A stretch of 64,000 nt of DNA from Gerris lacustris (GCA_951217055.1 OX578284.1:43055467-43119466), one strand, 5' to 3'. Positions 38,304 through 52,990 are shown, counted from the first letter of the stretch. Made by a program: numbers and translations. Notes: generated from the letters alone by a model not told the origin.

Positions 38304-40739
38304 TCACGCATAATTAATTGTATTTGAAACAATGTTACCGGATTCAGATATTCTAATGCAACCTTCTTCAGATAATCTGATGGTTATCGAATGACTTTAA
38401 AAGTACCCATTAATATTATATAAATCATATATATATATATATAAGTTGATAAAGTCAAGCCCGAATTGGAAGATTAAGAACCCTTTTATCAGGTAGTGTT
38501 TAGGTGCGGTCATATTAAGGATTAAGACATTGTAAACCCTTTAGCAATCAGTATTTCTTTATCCACGAACAATAAAAATTTGCAGCAAGCTTGAACAAAT
38601 AAGAAGTAGTTGTTTTAATCAAGAAACATTTTATTAACAAATATAGTCCGTGCGACTTAATAGCAATTAGTTCTCAAGAACTAGAGTGGCCTGTCATTCT
38701 GGTATACTACCTCAATTCGAAAATCTATGCCGTAAACAATTGCCCGCTTAAGCTATGGCCACCCTGCTTGAACTATACAGCTTAATTCTCACTTTAGTTC
38801 TTTAATTCTGGATCTAAATCGGAAAAAGGGTGCCGTACCCTTAGAATGATGGCTGTAACCATCATTCTAATTCAAGTTTACAGGTGTTTTTTCGATTTCG
38901 ATGACTCCCCTTACAAGCCTTTTGTTGTAATTGTAAATGTTCAACGTGTATATTGTGGTTGCAGATTGCACCACACAACGGACGGTGGTTCCACTAGCGA
39001 TGAAACAACCTCATGCACGCGGTAAAGTTAATGAGTAGCCACTCGAGAGAAGTGGGCCCCATCGGTCTTGTGTACCAGAGGGTTCCTAGAATTATTTTTA
39101 CCTCTAGTGTTCACTTTATCATCATATATCCTACTTTATTTAGTCCTGCACTGCTATGCACTGTACCTTAAGATCGTTTTTAAACTTTCCTATATTTTTC
39201 GTTCAAATTTTGTTTTAAATATTTTTAGCTTAAGGCTTGTTTTCTTTAAGATTTTAAAAGGAGAGCCTTAGGTGGTTTTATACTTGAAATTAGGTAATCC
39301 ATTTCTTTTCGGTTTCGTTTACATTCTTCAGTGGCATATTTTTAAAATAAACCTTCATCCTTAAGGAAGAGTTCTTAATACATGTTTCGAGCTAAACTTG
39401 AAGCGTTGTAAGCATCAAAGCATTTTTTTGTTGGGAAGGGAAAAACCTGTTTAAGGCCTGAGGGCTTGCAAACATTCACAGACCCTATTTTTCCACCAAA
39501 AGAAAAATCTACCGAGGGCAAAAAAAAACTTCATAAAATATCAAGCATAATCTTAGCTCCCTTATCAAGATCCTTGCTTACTAAGTATAAACTTTGCTAT
39601 GATAAAATAAGTCCCCCTCCAGGATCTCGTCACAGGTTAAAGATGTCGCTCTATTTTCTTCACAAGATTCCCGCTCTTGCAAAGCTTTCACATTTTGTCC
39701 TGGATATAAAGCCCAAGTCCTGAAGGAAGAAATAGGGTTAAACCCTTGTATAGAGACAAATTAATAATGCAAATATTTAACCTTAAACACGGTGACAAGG
39801 AAAAGGATTTAAAAGTTTAATACATATTTATAATATTCTAAGTCCTTTTTTTTTTTTCTTTTTTTTTTTTTTAAAAAAAAAGGCTTACATTTTCATATTC
39901 GGCCTTTATTGGAAGGAAGTCTGACAGACTAAAGCAAAAAATTGGTCCGATAAACTCACAAGAAACTTTCTCATGTACACAGTGATACTTCATGATATCT
40001 AATTTAATTAATTTGTCATCAAATATATTTAACGAGTACTCAACATGATGTTATTTACATTTATGCGAGAATTACCCAGTTATCCAAAAAGTCATTTTAT
40101 AATTGGTTGACAAAAAGCTAAAAATTGGTTGATAAAAACCTAGCTTGTTAATAAAGCTGTGGTGTCGGATTTATCATCGATTTATCAAAAACGTCCCTTT
40201 AATGGAAGAGAGTTGAAAATGGTGAAATCTTAAGTTACCACAAATCAATAACTTTCTGATAAGATAAATTGAATTTCCTAAGAGAAGATCAGGGGGACAT
40301 CCTAAATCTATCTCCCACAAGAGCAAAGGACCTTTAAATCTATATTATAACACTACCGTAATGATCCCACACTCACCCTAATACTAAAAACAACGCCATG
40401 TTGAATCCAATGCAATAATAAAAAAAAAAAAAAAAAAAAAAAAAACCAAAATGGACGATGGGTGAGAAGAATATAAAGATTTTTTCTTTCTTCTCTTCAG
40501 AACCAATTAAGGAGTATGAAAGGTTATCTTGTGGAGACATGTGATGCCATGGTTTCCCCTTCCATTAGAGTCAACCGTTTTCATAAAAACAAACCCCTCC
40601 CTTCTTTAACTTTATCCATCATATCATAATCAAGTTGATTCATATAAGAACAGAACATAGTTAACGAGCTCTAACTGCTCACGCAATTTAACACAATCTA
40701 TTCTTCTTTCTATATTTTATCTTCTTTTATTCTTCTTGT
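38304..40739. other. non-coding DNA, no gene recognised
   Basis: Short frames such as 39068-39271 and 39466-39723 on the plus strand have no recognisable domains. A T-run lies near 39847-39872 and a poly(A) tract at 40420-40445. Confidence 0.35.
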
Positions 40740-41050
40740 TTTATTTGTTAATAATTTTTACTCCCTCATATGCCTAGTAAATAAAGAGAAAGTATTGTAG
40801 TGACGCTAAAATTTGATTTTAAGATTTTGATGGGTTACATGTTTTGGTTTACATGTTTTGAGGTCCCCTGAGGAGTCCAAAAAAAGTGGTTTTTAAGAAA
40901 TGTCTGTCTGTAGCCTGTAATCTTTGCAGACTCTTGGAGCTTAAACTACTTTGCCGATTTTGATGAAATTTGTCTTACAGGTTTAGACTAATTATATCTC
41001 GAGGTGAAATCGAGAAATGGACAAATAAATGACAAACAAATTTTTTTTTG
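40740..41050 (+). repeat. dispersed repeat family B, copy in reverse orientation to 4541
   Basis: GATTTTGATGGGTTACATG, TTTTGAGGTCCCCTGAGGAG, CAAAAAAAGTGGTTTTTAAG, ATGTCTGTCTGTAG and TTTTGATGAAATTTG align with the reverse complement of 4860-5050. Confidence 0.6.
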
Positions 41051-41880
41051 CGAAAACAGTTTCGATTATTAAATGAGATATTACGGAATTTAAATACAGG
41101 ATATGTATCTATTTGTGAAAGTTTTGTTCGATGTATCGGACCGAATCTTTTCTTCCATTTTCATTATGATTCCGTCGTTTTCATTTCTGTAGTTTTTAGA
41201 TTTTTAATTAGAATTTTGTTTTTAAACTGGGTATGTTTCTTCAAATGCTTTGAGTAACTTAGATTAGATGTTTTATCAAATTATAGAACAGAAATGACAA
41301 CGGGCAAAAAATTCCCCTTTACGACGAACATAGAGAATTAAATCGTACTAAAGCGTTTAGTAAAATATTCATATAACAAAGATATTTTTTAAATCATTAT
41401 TAAAGAATTATTAATTAAATACATATTTGTCTTGATTTCCCAGGGAAAACTACTTAAAAGGTTATATTGGTATTTCAATTAACAACATTTTCCAAAATCA
41501 GTTGGAACTTAAAGTTTTTGATTTCTCTCAAATTTAGAGCTTTGACAAGAGTTATGATCTTGATAAATAAATATGGTAACATTTAATGAAATCGATTGAG
41601 TAGTTTTGATACATCAGGTTTTTCAGATAATTTCAAAAGTCTAATTAGATTAGACATATGTCATAGTATAAGCTATCTCCTTTAGAAAATTATAAATTTT
41701 ACTATTCATTTTTAAAATGTAAAAATGTTTAAAATTAATTAATTATAAATAGGTTTATAACAATTAGACGCATGAAGTATAATTAGGGAGGGTTCTACTC
41801 GTGTAAGACTTTAAGAGGTATTTAGATAGTCCCTTTGTGGTTAAATATTAATTTTCATTTTAAATTCAAAACAATAAATT
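41051..41880. other. AT-rich DNA, no gene recognised
   Basis: No supported feature. Confidence 0.4.
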
Positions 41881-42650
41881 TTCCTCCCAGTTCTCTTCTA
41901 TCAAGTGTCTAGGTAGCCGCGGTATCCATGTCAATTAATTGGAGGGGGGATAAGGGCCTGATTGTATTTTAATGGACTTTGAATTCGGGTTTCAATTAAA
42001 ATCGGGGTTGGATAGGGGGGCGGTGCTGCTATCTAGCGGTCAGGAGGTATAATACATCACGGTCCTGTATTGAGAGGTGTGTGCTAGTGGTTTATAAACT
42101 CACGAACTAGAGTAGTGGGTTGTGTGTACTACGGCACAGTGCTTGCTATAGGGCAGGAAGATTTTGACTTTGTGAACCTCCCCCCGTCTCTACTCCACTT
42201 CTCGGTTGGATTTCGATTAGTGAAATTGTGGACAAAAGAGAGACGGGGAGAGAGGGTTAAACCTTAAATGATTAATTGCGTTTTCCAAAGGTTTAGTTTG
42301 AATTCAAATTTCCCGCGCGCGCTTTCTCACTCACCCATCTCGATACTGTGTATTTCACAGGACTTGATTGCAAATCTGTTCTGAAACCTATAACCTGACT
42401 CGCTTTAATTCTCCTCCTCTCCGTAGCTATTCTATTACCTTAATTGAAGTTAATTTACCTTCCCCTGGCTTCGGACATTGATGAATTGGAAGGGGGCGAG
42501 ACCCCCCCGACCGGACCCGTACTCACGATATAAACCATCTAGTACGCAGGTCTTTGTTTAGGGATCTCTTCTCCCTTTGCCGGCCGATCTGCAACCCTGT
42601 TAAACCAACAGAGTTAATATTCCTCCCGAGGGGCTTTTCGGCACAACACT
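41881..42650. promoter_or_regulatory. GC-richer non-coding block downstream of slou, possible regulatory DNA
   Basis: This about 770 bp block is richer in G+C than its surroundings, has no long frame, no tandem structure and no repeat partner in the window. TGCTATCTAGCGG at 42027-42039 agrees at 11 of 13 positions with the reverse of the common CTCF core, so an insulator site is possible. Non-coding islands around homeobox genes are often enhancers. Inference only. Confidence 0.3.
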
Positions 42651-44807
42651 GTTGTTGACTGTTGGAAACCTCCTGACTCAAAATAATGTAACGTTCGGCA
42701 TATTGTTTTGAAACCGTATTTCCCCTTCCTAAACCTAATAATATTAGAATAATACTGTATGACCACTCATAGTTCTCTTCAATATAACCTTAACATTTCG
42801 TCCCACAATTGAAACTCACCGAAATGTGATTGTAAATCTACGTGTACTCGGGCAACTTCAATCCATTTATTTCGAAGAGAAATAATAGATATACAACCGG
42901 CCCAAACTAAATGTTAATTTAACTCTCTAGAAATCATAGATACACGCTCCTAGTATGAAATCAATAACAATTTATTCTTGCGGAAATAATTGATATACAG
43001 AGCCAACATGTCTGTTTATTCTGAAATAATCAGATTATAGTATTGTCCGTCTACATTTGTTAAGTTAGACACAACAATTCTATTCATTGGACATACGTTT
43101 GTAAAATCCAATTTTGATTTGTAACTTTATTACCTGTGAGTCCAATTTCGAACTATTTTGTGTAGGGATTGCATTCGGAAATTTCATTTGATCCGGCTTT
43201 GATTCAATGGTTGCGAGAATCGGGTTATGAAAACAATCACAATTTTGTTGCATAATTCCATTTGATATGTATTGAATTTCATTTTAAATTTATCGTTTTA
43301 TGACATCGATAGATGTTATATAATATGTAATTTAGAACTTTTAATTGACAACAAATAATGATTAACTTTAAACTGTTTTTACGTTTAATTTGGTGACATT
43401 AATTTACACCTAGGTAATACCTCGATTACGGATAGCACATATTATCAATTACCACGCTCACGGCTGCATTATTCCTATTCAGAAAGTAGCCAAACTACTT
43501 GTACGTTTATGTTTACGTTATAAAATAAATTACGTTGGAAGAAAAAATCATATGCAACGTATGCTAGGGCTGTTAAGTGATACCTGCATTCATGCCAATA
43601 GGTATAATTAACGAAGAACTGTACTCTTACATTCTAAATTTCTTTAAAAATGTATAGCAGCCTGCTATGCTCTTGGTGTCAGAAAACAACCCACGATCGT
43701 ATTAGCACTCATCATTTCCAACTGTTTATGATAAAAGAAAATTCTTGATAGAACTTTTAAAAGGAAGATGAGACTAAAGTAAAATGAACCATTTTATTCA
43801 CAATGTGTCTCAAATTTGGAGACTGAAAGTAAACAAACAGAGCAGAAAGATCGCGGTAAATACGTTTTAGAGACAACTCTGTGTAATAGATTTAGTGATA
43901 TTTAAAAAAATAAATATAACATTACGTCTTTGTAAGTAGTACAGTTCTTCTATTTTAGGAATGTAAATTTCCACTTAACTGTGATTGAAAAAAACTTACG
44001 TATTTCAATAATATATACCAATTTTTTTTACCAAATATACACAGCAGCATTACAAAAAACGTGGTAATAATTTTTTAAAAATAATCCTAAATTAATCCTA
44101 TCAAATATCTACTATGTAAGCGAATTAAAATTCTACGCAAATTCTCACAAAAAAAGAAGAGGTAATCCTGTAAACAATACGCCAACTCTCGAACAAATTT
44201 AGTCAGTGGAACCTCCCCTTTTTTCTGGAAACAATGGAATCGAAAAAAAATGCTCTCAACTCAAGCTCCCCTCCTGCGAGGTGTAGAAGCTTAAAGCAAA
44301 AACCTTATCAACCTAACCTTACCGATAACAGAGAAACAGTTTATACAAAACAATGCTGCCAACTAAACTTCTCTCCTCACACCCAACCCCACTTGTAAAT
44401 AACGATAATAGCCTGATTGTTATCAAACCAATATAGATAAAGAGCTAGGATTAACGTAGTGAGAAAGATAATTTCTCGGGTTATTGTGACTCCCCTGGGA
44501 TTGTGTCCTGAATAGCAAGGTGCTGTGATTGGGACTCCCCATTCACTCTTTTGGTTTTTTTGGTTATTATGTTTTTCATTTTTAGTGTTTCCAATCATGA
44601 GTGCAAAAGCGTAATATCAAACATTTCCTTTTATTTTCGAAATGAAGCTAAGCTTTATACAATATATCTTATTTTATTATTTCCATACCCTTGAACTTGT
44701 TATTTTGTTATTTTTTAAATGTGTCTAAGTTAAAATATTGTTGAGGAAAATAAAAAATTTGATCTAACTCAAAGAATTATTAAAGAACTGTTGTTTTTTG
44801 ATAACGA
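42651..44807. other. AT-rich DNA, no gene recognised
   Basis: No exon, transposon end or tandem repeat I could support. Confidence 0.4.
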
Positions 44808-45110
44808 ATTTCTAATATATTTTTATAATTAAACTAGTAAATCAAACAGGTGCTAGAAGTCTTTCTTTAATATAGTTTTATAATTAAACAAGTAAAACAA
44901 GTAGATAGTGGCGAAGCATATCTTTAATACATTTTTAATATTGCACTAGTAAGTCAAGCTGGAATTGGCTAAGTCAGCCTTTAATACAATTTCATTAGTA
45001 AAGAGGAAGAAGTAGAGCATTTTACAATACATATTAAATAGTGATCCAATGAATCAAGCCGGCAGTGGCACCTGTTTGAAAATAATGGTATTAAATATAT
45101 TTTTAATTGA
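44808..45110 (+). repeat. degenerate tandem repeat, about 50-65 bp units
   Basis: Four to five diverged units each contain (T)TTAATA(C/T)A(T/G)TTTTAATT-like text, then ACTAGTAA(A/G)TCAA and a GC-richer stretch (AGGTGCTAGAAGT, AGATAGTGGCGAAG, CTGGAATTGGC, CCGGCAGTGGCACC). Confidence 0.6.
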
Positions 45111-46474
45111 CCAAAAAACTAATAAAGTTACCGATAAGTATTATTTATTTTTTATATTGGGTCGAAACAACTAACAAGTTTTCAATTTTGTGATTTTAAT
45201 TCAATGGAGTCAATTACACACAAATCTTTACTAATTGTTTATTTTATAGTTAACATTAAACTATATCTTTAATAATATTAAAAAGTCTATAATTTATATT
45301 CAAATACGTCTTTAATTAATATTAAAATAATGTCTGTAATTATTATAAAATAATTTCTATAATTATTATAATATAAATATGAATGTGTCATTCATCTTCT
45401 TTGATGTCTTTTCTCATCATTTGAATTTGAAATAGTCCTTCTGTAGTGGACAATTAAAAACAATAAAATGGGAAAAAAGGTCTACTAGAGAGGCTTCGCC
45501 TTGTAGCGAAACCTGGCTCCAAGTCTAATAGGATTGAACACAGTTAATAGGATTGGGGTGAGCTGAAGGCCCTGCCCAACACCATTTAAATGGATTTCCA
45601 TTATCCTTACTGTTCTCCTACTAATTACGGTCTAATTAACTTTCATGGATTCTACTATTACTATGGATACGTCAATTAACTTCATTTAATAATGACTATT
45701 CATCTGCATATCTTAGTTTAAACGAGCCAAATAATTGCAATAATTTTACTGTTTCGTAATTCCGTATCGTCAAACCATTGGATTACTTCTGAAAAGAGGT
45801 ATCACCAAATCTTTTCAACTTGGTTTAAGTAGATATATGATATACCTACTATGCATATTATGTTCATATAGGTATATTTGATATATATATGCACCAGTTG
45901 AGTTATTTATTAACCGGATTAGTAGACGAGTTTATTATAAGGGAGCCCTAAGTTTCAGGACATAGTTCATAGAACCAGTCACTATGTCTTTTGGCACATC
46001 CCATGAAAATGGAAATAAACTATGGTCCACCTAAGGCTGACCCAATGTCCACCTTTCTAACACCAAGGAGACTTCTATCACATCTAGCAACATGTCCCTA
46101 TGTTTTGTAAGCACCCCAAGGTTGCTAATAAAATGACACACCGATTGTTGACACTATGAGTATGAAAAATGCTACTGGTAGGTCTGAAAAGAAAAATAAA
46201 TAATATTTTGAACTTTGCGTATAATTTTGGAAGTAAAAAATATAAAAAGAAATGTTTTAAAATACAATAAAAAGTGTTAAAAGAAAAATGGCAATAGTTA
46301 CAAAAACGATATTTTTGGATAAGGTGTAGTAGGTGGGAAGAGATGGTGGCTTTGTCCCGCTTCGCAACACACTACTAGTATTGGGTGGTAGGTCGGAAGT
46401 TCACAAGCAGTGAGCTGAAGATGATGAGAAAACAGGGTGTATTAAACCAGTCATAGGTATTCAGTATTTAGTAA

Positions 46475-46514
46475 AGGTGCACTAAGTTAGTTACCTGACT
46501 AACTTAGTGTACCT
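46475..46514. repeat. hairpin, 17 bp arms
   Basis: AGGTGCACTAAGTTAGT and ACTAACTTAGTGTACCT pair with a single mismatch around a 6 nt loop. Confidence 0.9.
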
Positions 46515-47246
46515 CTGGCGTTACTAACTTAACTCAAGTATGTACACTGAACTTAACCAATAGAGAGATGATAACCCGTCCGTGGGTCAAGAGAGACTGC
46601 AATTATTGAGTCCAGCACAGGAGAGTAGGGTAGCTGGTACAGTAAGTTACTCAATATGCCAAAGGCTCGATTTGCTTTACAGTAGGTAGTAACACAGAAC
46701 AAACACTGTAATCATAGGCAGACGTAATTAAGTTGTGAAACCGTCCGTGGTTCAAAAGATACTAAACATTTGTTGAGAAAATTCCCTTTTGTATAGAAGG
46801 GAAATGAACGAATAGATAGTAAATGTAATTAATAAGGCAAAGTTTGATTATCATTAAGAACACAATCCAAAAACCTTAAAATCAGGCTGTTAGATAAATT
46901 AATTAAACATATTAGGAAACGAAATGATTTAACTTAATAAATTATAGAAAAGTAAAAGATGGCCGTAGCAGGTTTAGCACATGATTGAACATCTAGAGGG
47001 ATGTGGAAAGTGTAAATATTTAAGATAATGAACAGTAGTGACAACACTCTATCAGTTTTGACATTGACACTACGTCTAGATTTTAACAACTAATGGTTTC
47101 CGTGGTATATATTAGTATAGTAATAGAAATCGTTTGTGTTATCAACAGTATCGTAATTGACTGCCATGCCACCCAGGTATGGCAGTCAGGTAAAACATTA
47201 GACCAGGATTAATGGACTGTATTTAAAATTATATTATATTGTCATT

Positions 47247-47280
47247 AAAAGTTATGGTTTAAAATCAAACCATAACTTTT
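47247..47280. repeat. hairpin, 14 bp perfect arms
   Basis: AAAAGTTATGGTTT pairs with AAACCATAACTTTT around a 6 nt loop. Confidence 0.95.
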
Positions 47281-47396
47281 TCAAATCTTCTGGATATTCC
47301 TGACTGTTTCAAAGTTTTCACTTGGTCACCATTCTTATAGAATATTATTTATAAAACGTAATAATTCCACTTCTGGTTGAATCTGTTAACTTTATT

Positions 47397-47890
47397 GCTT
47401 CCAAGCTTGCCGAAGATAACGGAAGTTATATGTGATCGTCTGAAGAACGAACATTTTTGTCTCCGATCTCACATAATCCAAGACAGTATCTGTTTGAAAC
47501 ATCAGGGAACTTTTAATTTTGGTTTCGTGTTTATCGCTCAATTTTTGTGAACCAACATAATATCTTAAAAACTACTCGTCCGATTTTAATGACGTTTAGA
47601 GGGTAGGTCATAATTAGCCCCATTGTTGGTCACAAATAAGTTTCAACCTTTTGCGCCCATTTGTTGCTCTTCCACATGAGCACAAATATATTTATTCTAT
47701 ATCTTCAAAAGTACTCATCTGGTTTTTATGAAATTTGGATAGTATGTCAAAAGTAGCCCGCAGATATCCCCAGAAAATTGCATTTCCGTCTGCGTTCTTT
47801 AACTTTTGCCAAATGTATACTTTAATTCGTGTAAAATATAAAAATAATCTTAACAGATCCAAAAAATCGGAGTGTAATTAAATAAATTTG
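47397..47890 (+). repeat. dispersed repeat family E, copy 1
   Basis: It aligns in order and orientation with 60871-61290. Shared text includes CTTCC(A/G)AGCTT(G/A)CCGAAG, ATGTGATCGT, TCCAAGACAG, ACTACTC(G/A)TC, ATAAGTTTCAACCTT, CTTCCACATG, GTAGCC(C/T)GCAGAT and CTTTAACTTTTGC-like endings. Non-coding, roughly 430-490 bp. Confidence 0.8.
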
Positions 47891-50800
47891 ACAATAATAG
47901 GTTGTAAAAGCATAAAATCATTAAAAATGAAGCTACGTGAATTGGCAGACTATTTTTATAAATAATCTTATATTGAAGGGAATCTTATCTACATTTTAAA
48001 GTGGTACACTAGCTATTTGTGTAATTGTCATGTATTCTTAATCAGGTAAATAATAATCTTGTTATTCACTTAAGTAGACCAGTCTTCACGCTTTCACACA
48101 AGCGTCATATGATACAAATATATTATATATTTTTTTTAAATTTTGTCAGAAAAGTTCTCATTCTGGTCAAATATAACAGAGAACAATGATTAATTATTAG
48201 TAGTTATATAAACCCTTTACCTGTGTAGAGGTGAAGGTTTACCCGGGTAGCCTCACCTGGGATATATGTCCTTCTGAGTTGAAATTAAGCCGGTGGTCTA
48301 AACGGTCTTTTATGTACGACTGCCAAAAAATGACTGATCAGCGGTATGAACACCTCCTGACACAATAAACTTCTTTCGGTTGCTATAGCAGCATGATTTC
48401 ATTCAGTAATGATTTTATTCAGCGATGATTTCATTTCATTCAGCAAGAGGCGAAAAATCAGCTTGCCCAGTGCATGCTTATACCCGGAAAAAATATACAA
48501 CTTAAAATAATTACCATTCTCAGATATTTACAATTAACTTCTTTCTTATGTGAAATTGATACTATATAATATCTAGTACAAAATTGACATGTCAATGTCT
48601 CATTCAGTCTTTAATAATATGTCAATAACCCAGATAGATATCGAAGGATTTTTGTGTCCACTTCGAATGATTTTTCCTTAGGGATTTTTTCAATACAAAT
48701 TATAGAATTAATATAACCTTTTTATTTATAATCACAAATTAATTCTAAGTAGACACATTCTATCTATGCTATTAGATTCTTCTTCTTAGTATAGTTGAAT
48801 TAGTTGCCGTAAAACCTTTTTTTCAATTCTAATTTGCTATTGAAAGTTTCTCAACTCTCATCATGGCGTACTTTTCGAAATAGAAACAATCTATGTATGA
48901 CACTAGCATAGATTCTCCATTTTAGAGAGGAAATATAGTTTTAGGAAAGATGTGCCACCTACCTAAAATCCTTTGCCGTCTAAATTCTAAGTTGACGCTA
49001 TCTCTAAACACTATCTCTTGACCTAGATATGAATTCTCAATTTCAGGGAGTAATGCATGGCTCCCAACTGTTTGTGAGTTACGAGTACACCAGAAATATT
49101 ATTTATCTCTAACATTGGTGGATAATTTTGTCCTATGTTACCTTATAATTACTTAAATTTGTATTACCTAAACTTATAATTATTATACCTTACTTGTATT
49201 GCCTAAACTTATAAGTACCTACCTAAATTTATATTAATTTCGGATAACAATATAATTCTTTCCTTCATAACAGAATATAATGTTTTCCTCTCTATTTCAC
49301 TCTTTCTTTACTTCAATGATTATAAATTATGTGAGTTGTATAATGAGCCAAATCATTTTAAATATCATGTAATCTGAGGTTGAGGGTCTAACGGAATTAA
49401 AATTCTCAATTCACTTAAGTATGTTACCCTGGGTTTAAAGAAATATTACCTAAAATTAGTTGTCACCTTCCTGTTGACAGGCTAAGTAAAAGAGTTAGGT
49501 TAGAGATATTATTATGTTTTGTGGTTAATTTTTTACTATTTTATAAATTTATATTTGAGTCAATTTATGTTAAATTATTGCAAAATGGAGTTTATTTGTC
49601 AATTTATGTATTTTAAAGAAAAGGATTGAAATTAGATTAATGTGAGTAATCTACTGTAAAGCATGGTTTTATAGAAATTGAAATTTATGTAGTAACGTAA
49701 AATTAATCCTAAGTGTGTATTTAGATTGGGGTTTCTTAGACAGGGGACGAAAAATTCTTCTTCATTTCATACGTTTTCTCTTAATAAAATTTCCATCTTT
49801 AGTCCTCTATTTTGAGACACAGCTGTATACAGGTCTTGGGCGTATACACCCTACCTGTTGTAGATTACCTGGGCTTCGATGTAGCGTATCTGGTTTTTCA
49901 AGAGAGTATGAAATGAAAAAGAATACATAAATAATGCAATTAATATTAATATACAGGAAACACTATAATTATGTATGTATTATATTTGTTAGTTGTTTCA
50001 TTTCTATACATGATGCCCCATATAGGCTAGTCCAACCCCAGAAATTTTAGGGATCACCTTCATCTTTATTTTAAATATCTATTAACCACCATAATTATAA
50101 TTAAGTTGATTATTGGGAATAATTACTAATTAAAAAAAATTAAACTTTACCCATACATTTTTTTTCATCGTATTTTATTTTTTCGTGATCTTTTACATTT
50201 AATATGTACAATTAAATAAATATACATAATTTAATTATTTGAAAAATATTCACATACATTACACTTACTACATATACAGTTTATTAAACAATACAATATT
50301 TTGCTTGTAGTTCTCTTTGTTACATATTTAGATTATATTAACAAATTAAATTTTCAATTTTTCTGTTCTGATGATAAAATGTATTAACGTGAAATTGTAA
50401 ACACTGATAAATATAAGTGTGAAATCGTTTATTTAATTATTGATAATTATAATTAATTTCTTGTTTTTAAATTAAAAATATACGTCGATTTATTTATAAT
50501 ATTATAATACAAGAAATTTAACGACAGCGTTTTAAAATTAAAATAAATAAATACAAATAAGTACAGAAAATTATGGTTTTATAATATAATGTTGAGTCGA
50601 GTGTATTAAGAATTAATTAAAAAGTTATTTTGAAATTAGAGGTAATTTTTTAAATAGATGGATTTCTTTTGACCTACCACTTATTTTTATTAATTCATTA
50701 TTCTTGCTTAAATCTTTCAATCTTGCTTAGCAAAACATTTTGGGTGATATTTATATATTTTTTCATTTTATTTTCAATTACTGGTCTTTACATATAAAAA

Positions 50801-52984
50801 AAAATAAAGATAAGAAAAAAAGAGCGATATTTATTTTGTTAAACAGGAAAGTTATCTGAAAACGCAATTTACCGTAATTCCAATTGAAACTTGACACGAT
50901 AATTCTTTTTCAAAACAATAGTAATTGAAATATAAAATTAATTTAATGTTGAAATATTACCAGAAAATCGAGGATAATTCAGTGATGGTATTAATAAAAT
51001 ATTCAAGAGGTTAAAATATATATTTAATTTAAAAATCTCAGACGTTTATTTCCGACTACCTCTAGAATATTAATAGAATACTCGTTACTCGTATTAGTAA
51101 TTTGGTGTAATATACCTTGGTATATTATAGTATTTGGTGTGTATGTATTTTTCCCCCTTTTTTTGAACTCTATTTTCTGATACCTTCTGGCTAAGGAATC
51201 CATTAGCTTGTCATAAACGTGTAGATTTTAGCAACTGTTTTGGAATTTTTGGCGAAATCGGTTATAAAATTTGTTCTTTATTGGATGAAAATATATTGGA
51301 TAAGCTGATATCTGTGAAACACAGATCTGACCAACTTGAGTTTCCCTTTCCCCTCTACAGGCAAATTTTGAGAGACCAATATCAGTGAATTCACAAAACT
51401 ATCAGACGTATAAAGAGATTGTACAATAGGTAACGTTGATTATCCCTAATTTAGACTACGTTCTCATCATCAGCTACCTTTTTTCCTAAAATAAATGAAA
51501 AATGGGGCACTTTTTTTAGATTGTTACTCCCCTTATAAACAGATATGTGATATTCCTTTGTCAGAAAGTAAATTGGACTAAACATTTCTTTGTCTTAATA
51601 GTTATTTAGTCAGTCATTTATTAAAAAAAAACAAAAAAAAACATAGTGGAGTAACATTCTAAAGAAGTACCTAAAAGTGGAAGCCACGACTCTTGACGTC
51701 GACCAAAAATCTGCCAAAGATCTCAGAATTTTGTTTTACCCATACATTATACTTGTACGTAAATCTGGGTTTGTCAGATATAAAGATCCACGTAAAAAGA
51801 TCTATTTCTGGCAGATTTTATTGTCTATCCAGCCAATCTAATCGAATGAAAGATATCATATCATTCAAAAATATCTGCTCGTACGGCAAGCAATTAGGTT
51901 CAAAATATCCTAATTATTAGTGTTTACTTAGTGATTTAACATTGATAAAATTTTATTGTTTGTCATTTTTAACTTTTCGTATAATAACACAAAAGTGTAA
52001 ATTCTGATAAATATATAAATAATGATAGTTAAAGAATAAATAAATAAGGTATAATTTATCATAAATACAAGTATATATATTTAAATTACATAAAAAAAGA
52101 AAATTATCTACACAATTATATTAAATAACTATATTTAAACAAATTTTCCAATTATTTACAATCATTTAATATATAACATAAAATGGTTTATTTAAAAAAT
52201 TAATATCACAAATTAAATACGTATAATTTTTCTTTTTTAAAATATTTAAATTTAATTTTTACATTAAATTATACACTTAAAAGAAATTAATTTGATTTAT
52301 GAGCATTTTTTTTTTTTAAACTTTAATTTAAATAAAAATACATGAATTTAAATTAATTAATAGTTATAATTGCACTATTCCCTTTTTTTATTCAAAATTA
52401 ATAAATTAGTACAGATTAAAATAATGTAATTATAAAGTTGATCAGTGTATTGACAAATAACTGAAGCAAGTTTTCATTACAGTTCAATAATGGTGATCAG
52501 TTGAAGAGATAAAAACAGTTCTTTAATGGTGATCATTAATGGTGATTTTATAATTAGACAGATTCAATGTGGTCTAAAGTAAATATTTGCAATTTCTTTT
52601 TTATATATGATATTAATTGATAAACAATATTAAATTAGTTTGACAGTAAACTGATCAAGTTTTCAGAATGAGTAAGTGTTGAGAATATTGAAAAATAAAG
52701 AAGTTAGGTACGTATAAATATTTATTAATTTGACTATTTAGTTCGGAGAACAAATTAAAGAAAAAATAAATTTATTTCACAAAATTATATGAATAATAAA
52801 AAAATATTACAATTTATGTTAATTAGAATTTATATTTTTGATTTTGAAATTTATTTAAAGAATGATGTCATCATTGAGTCACATTATTGATGAAAACAAT
52901 TAAAATCAATAATGAGTTTATTTCTATAATGGTTATAATTAAAATTATTATTTGATCATTCTTCTTCGAGGCTTTGGTGGAAAC
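47891..52984. other. AT-rich intergenic DNA downstream of slou
   Basis: About 5 kb with strong A+T bias, especially 49900-52950. I could not support any gene, transposon end or tandem array. Short frames (49715-49930, 51693-51920, plus) have no domain. Part may be the slou 3' UTR if the transcript is long. Confidence 0.4.
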
Positions 52985-52990
52985 TTTATT
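52985..52990 (-). promoter_or_regulatory. candidate poly(A) signal for slou
   Basis: This is the first canonical AATAAA on the minus strand after the slou stop, about 385 nt downstream. An ATTAAA variant sits closer, at about 53184-53189. The flank is so AT-rich that such hexamers occur by chance, and long 3' UTRs are common for homeobox genes, so the true end may lie further down. Confidence 0.25.

Larger units (their letters stand above)
45111..47396. other. AT-rich DNA with three short hairpins
   Basis: Hairpins are at 46475-46514 (17 bp arms, one mismatch), 47158-47188 (10 bp perfect) and 47247-47280 (14 bp perfect). No gene recognised. Confidence 0.5.

Noticed and set aside
45481..45520. 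Hammerhead-like CGAAAC motif near GGCTTCGCCTTGTAGCG
   Set aside because: No CUGANGA box at the required distance.
47158..47188. microRNA precursor in TGACTGCCAT/ATGGCAGTCA hairpin
   Set aside because: The stem is only 10 bp, too short for a normal precursor.
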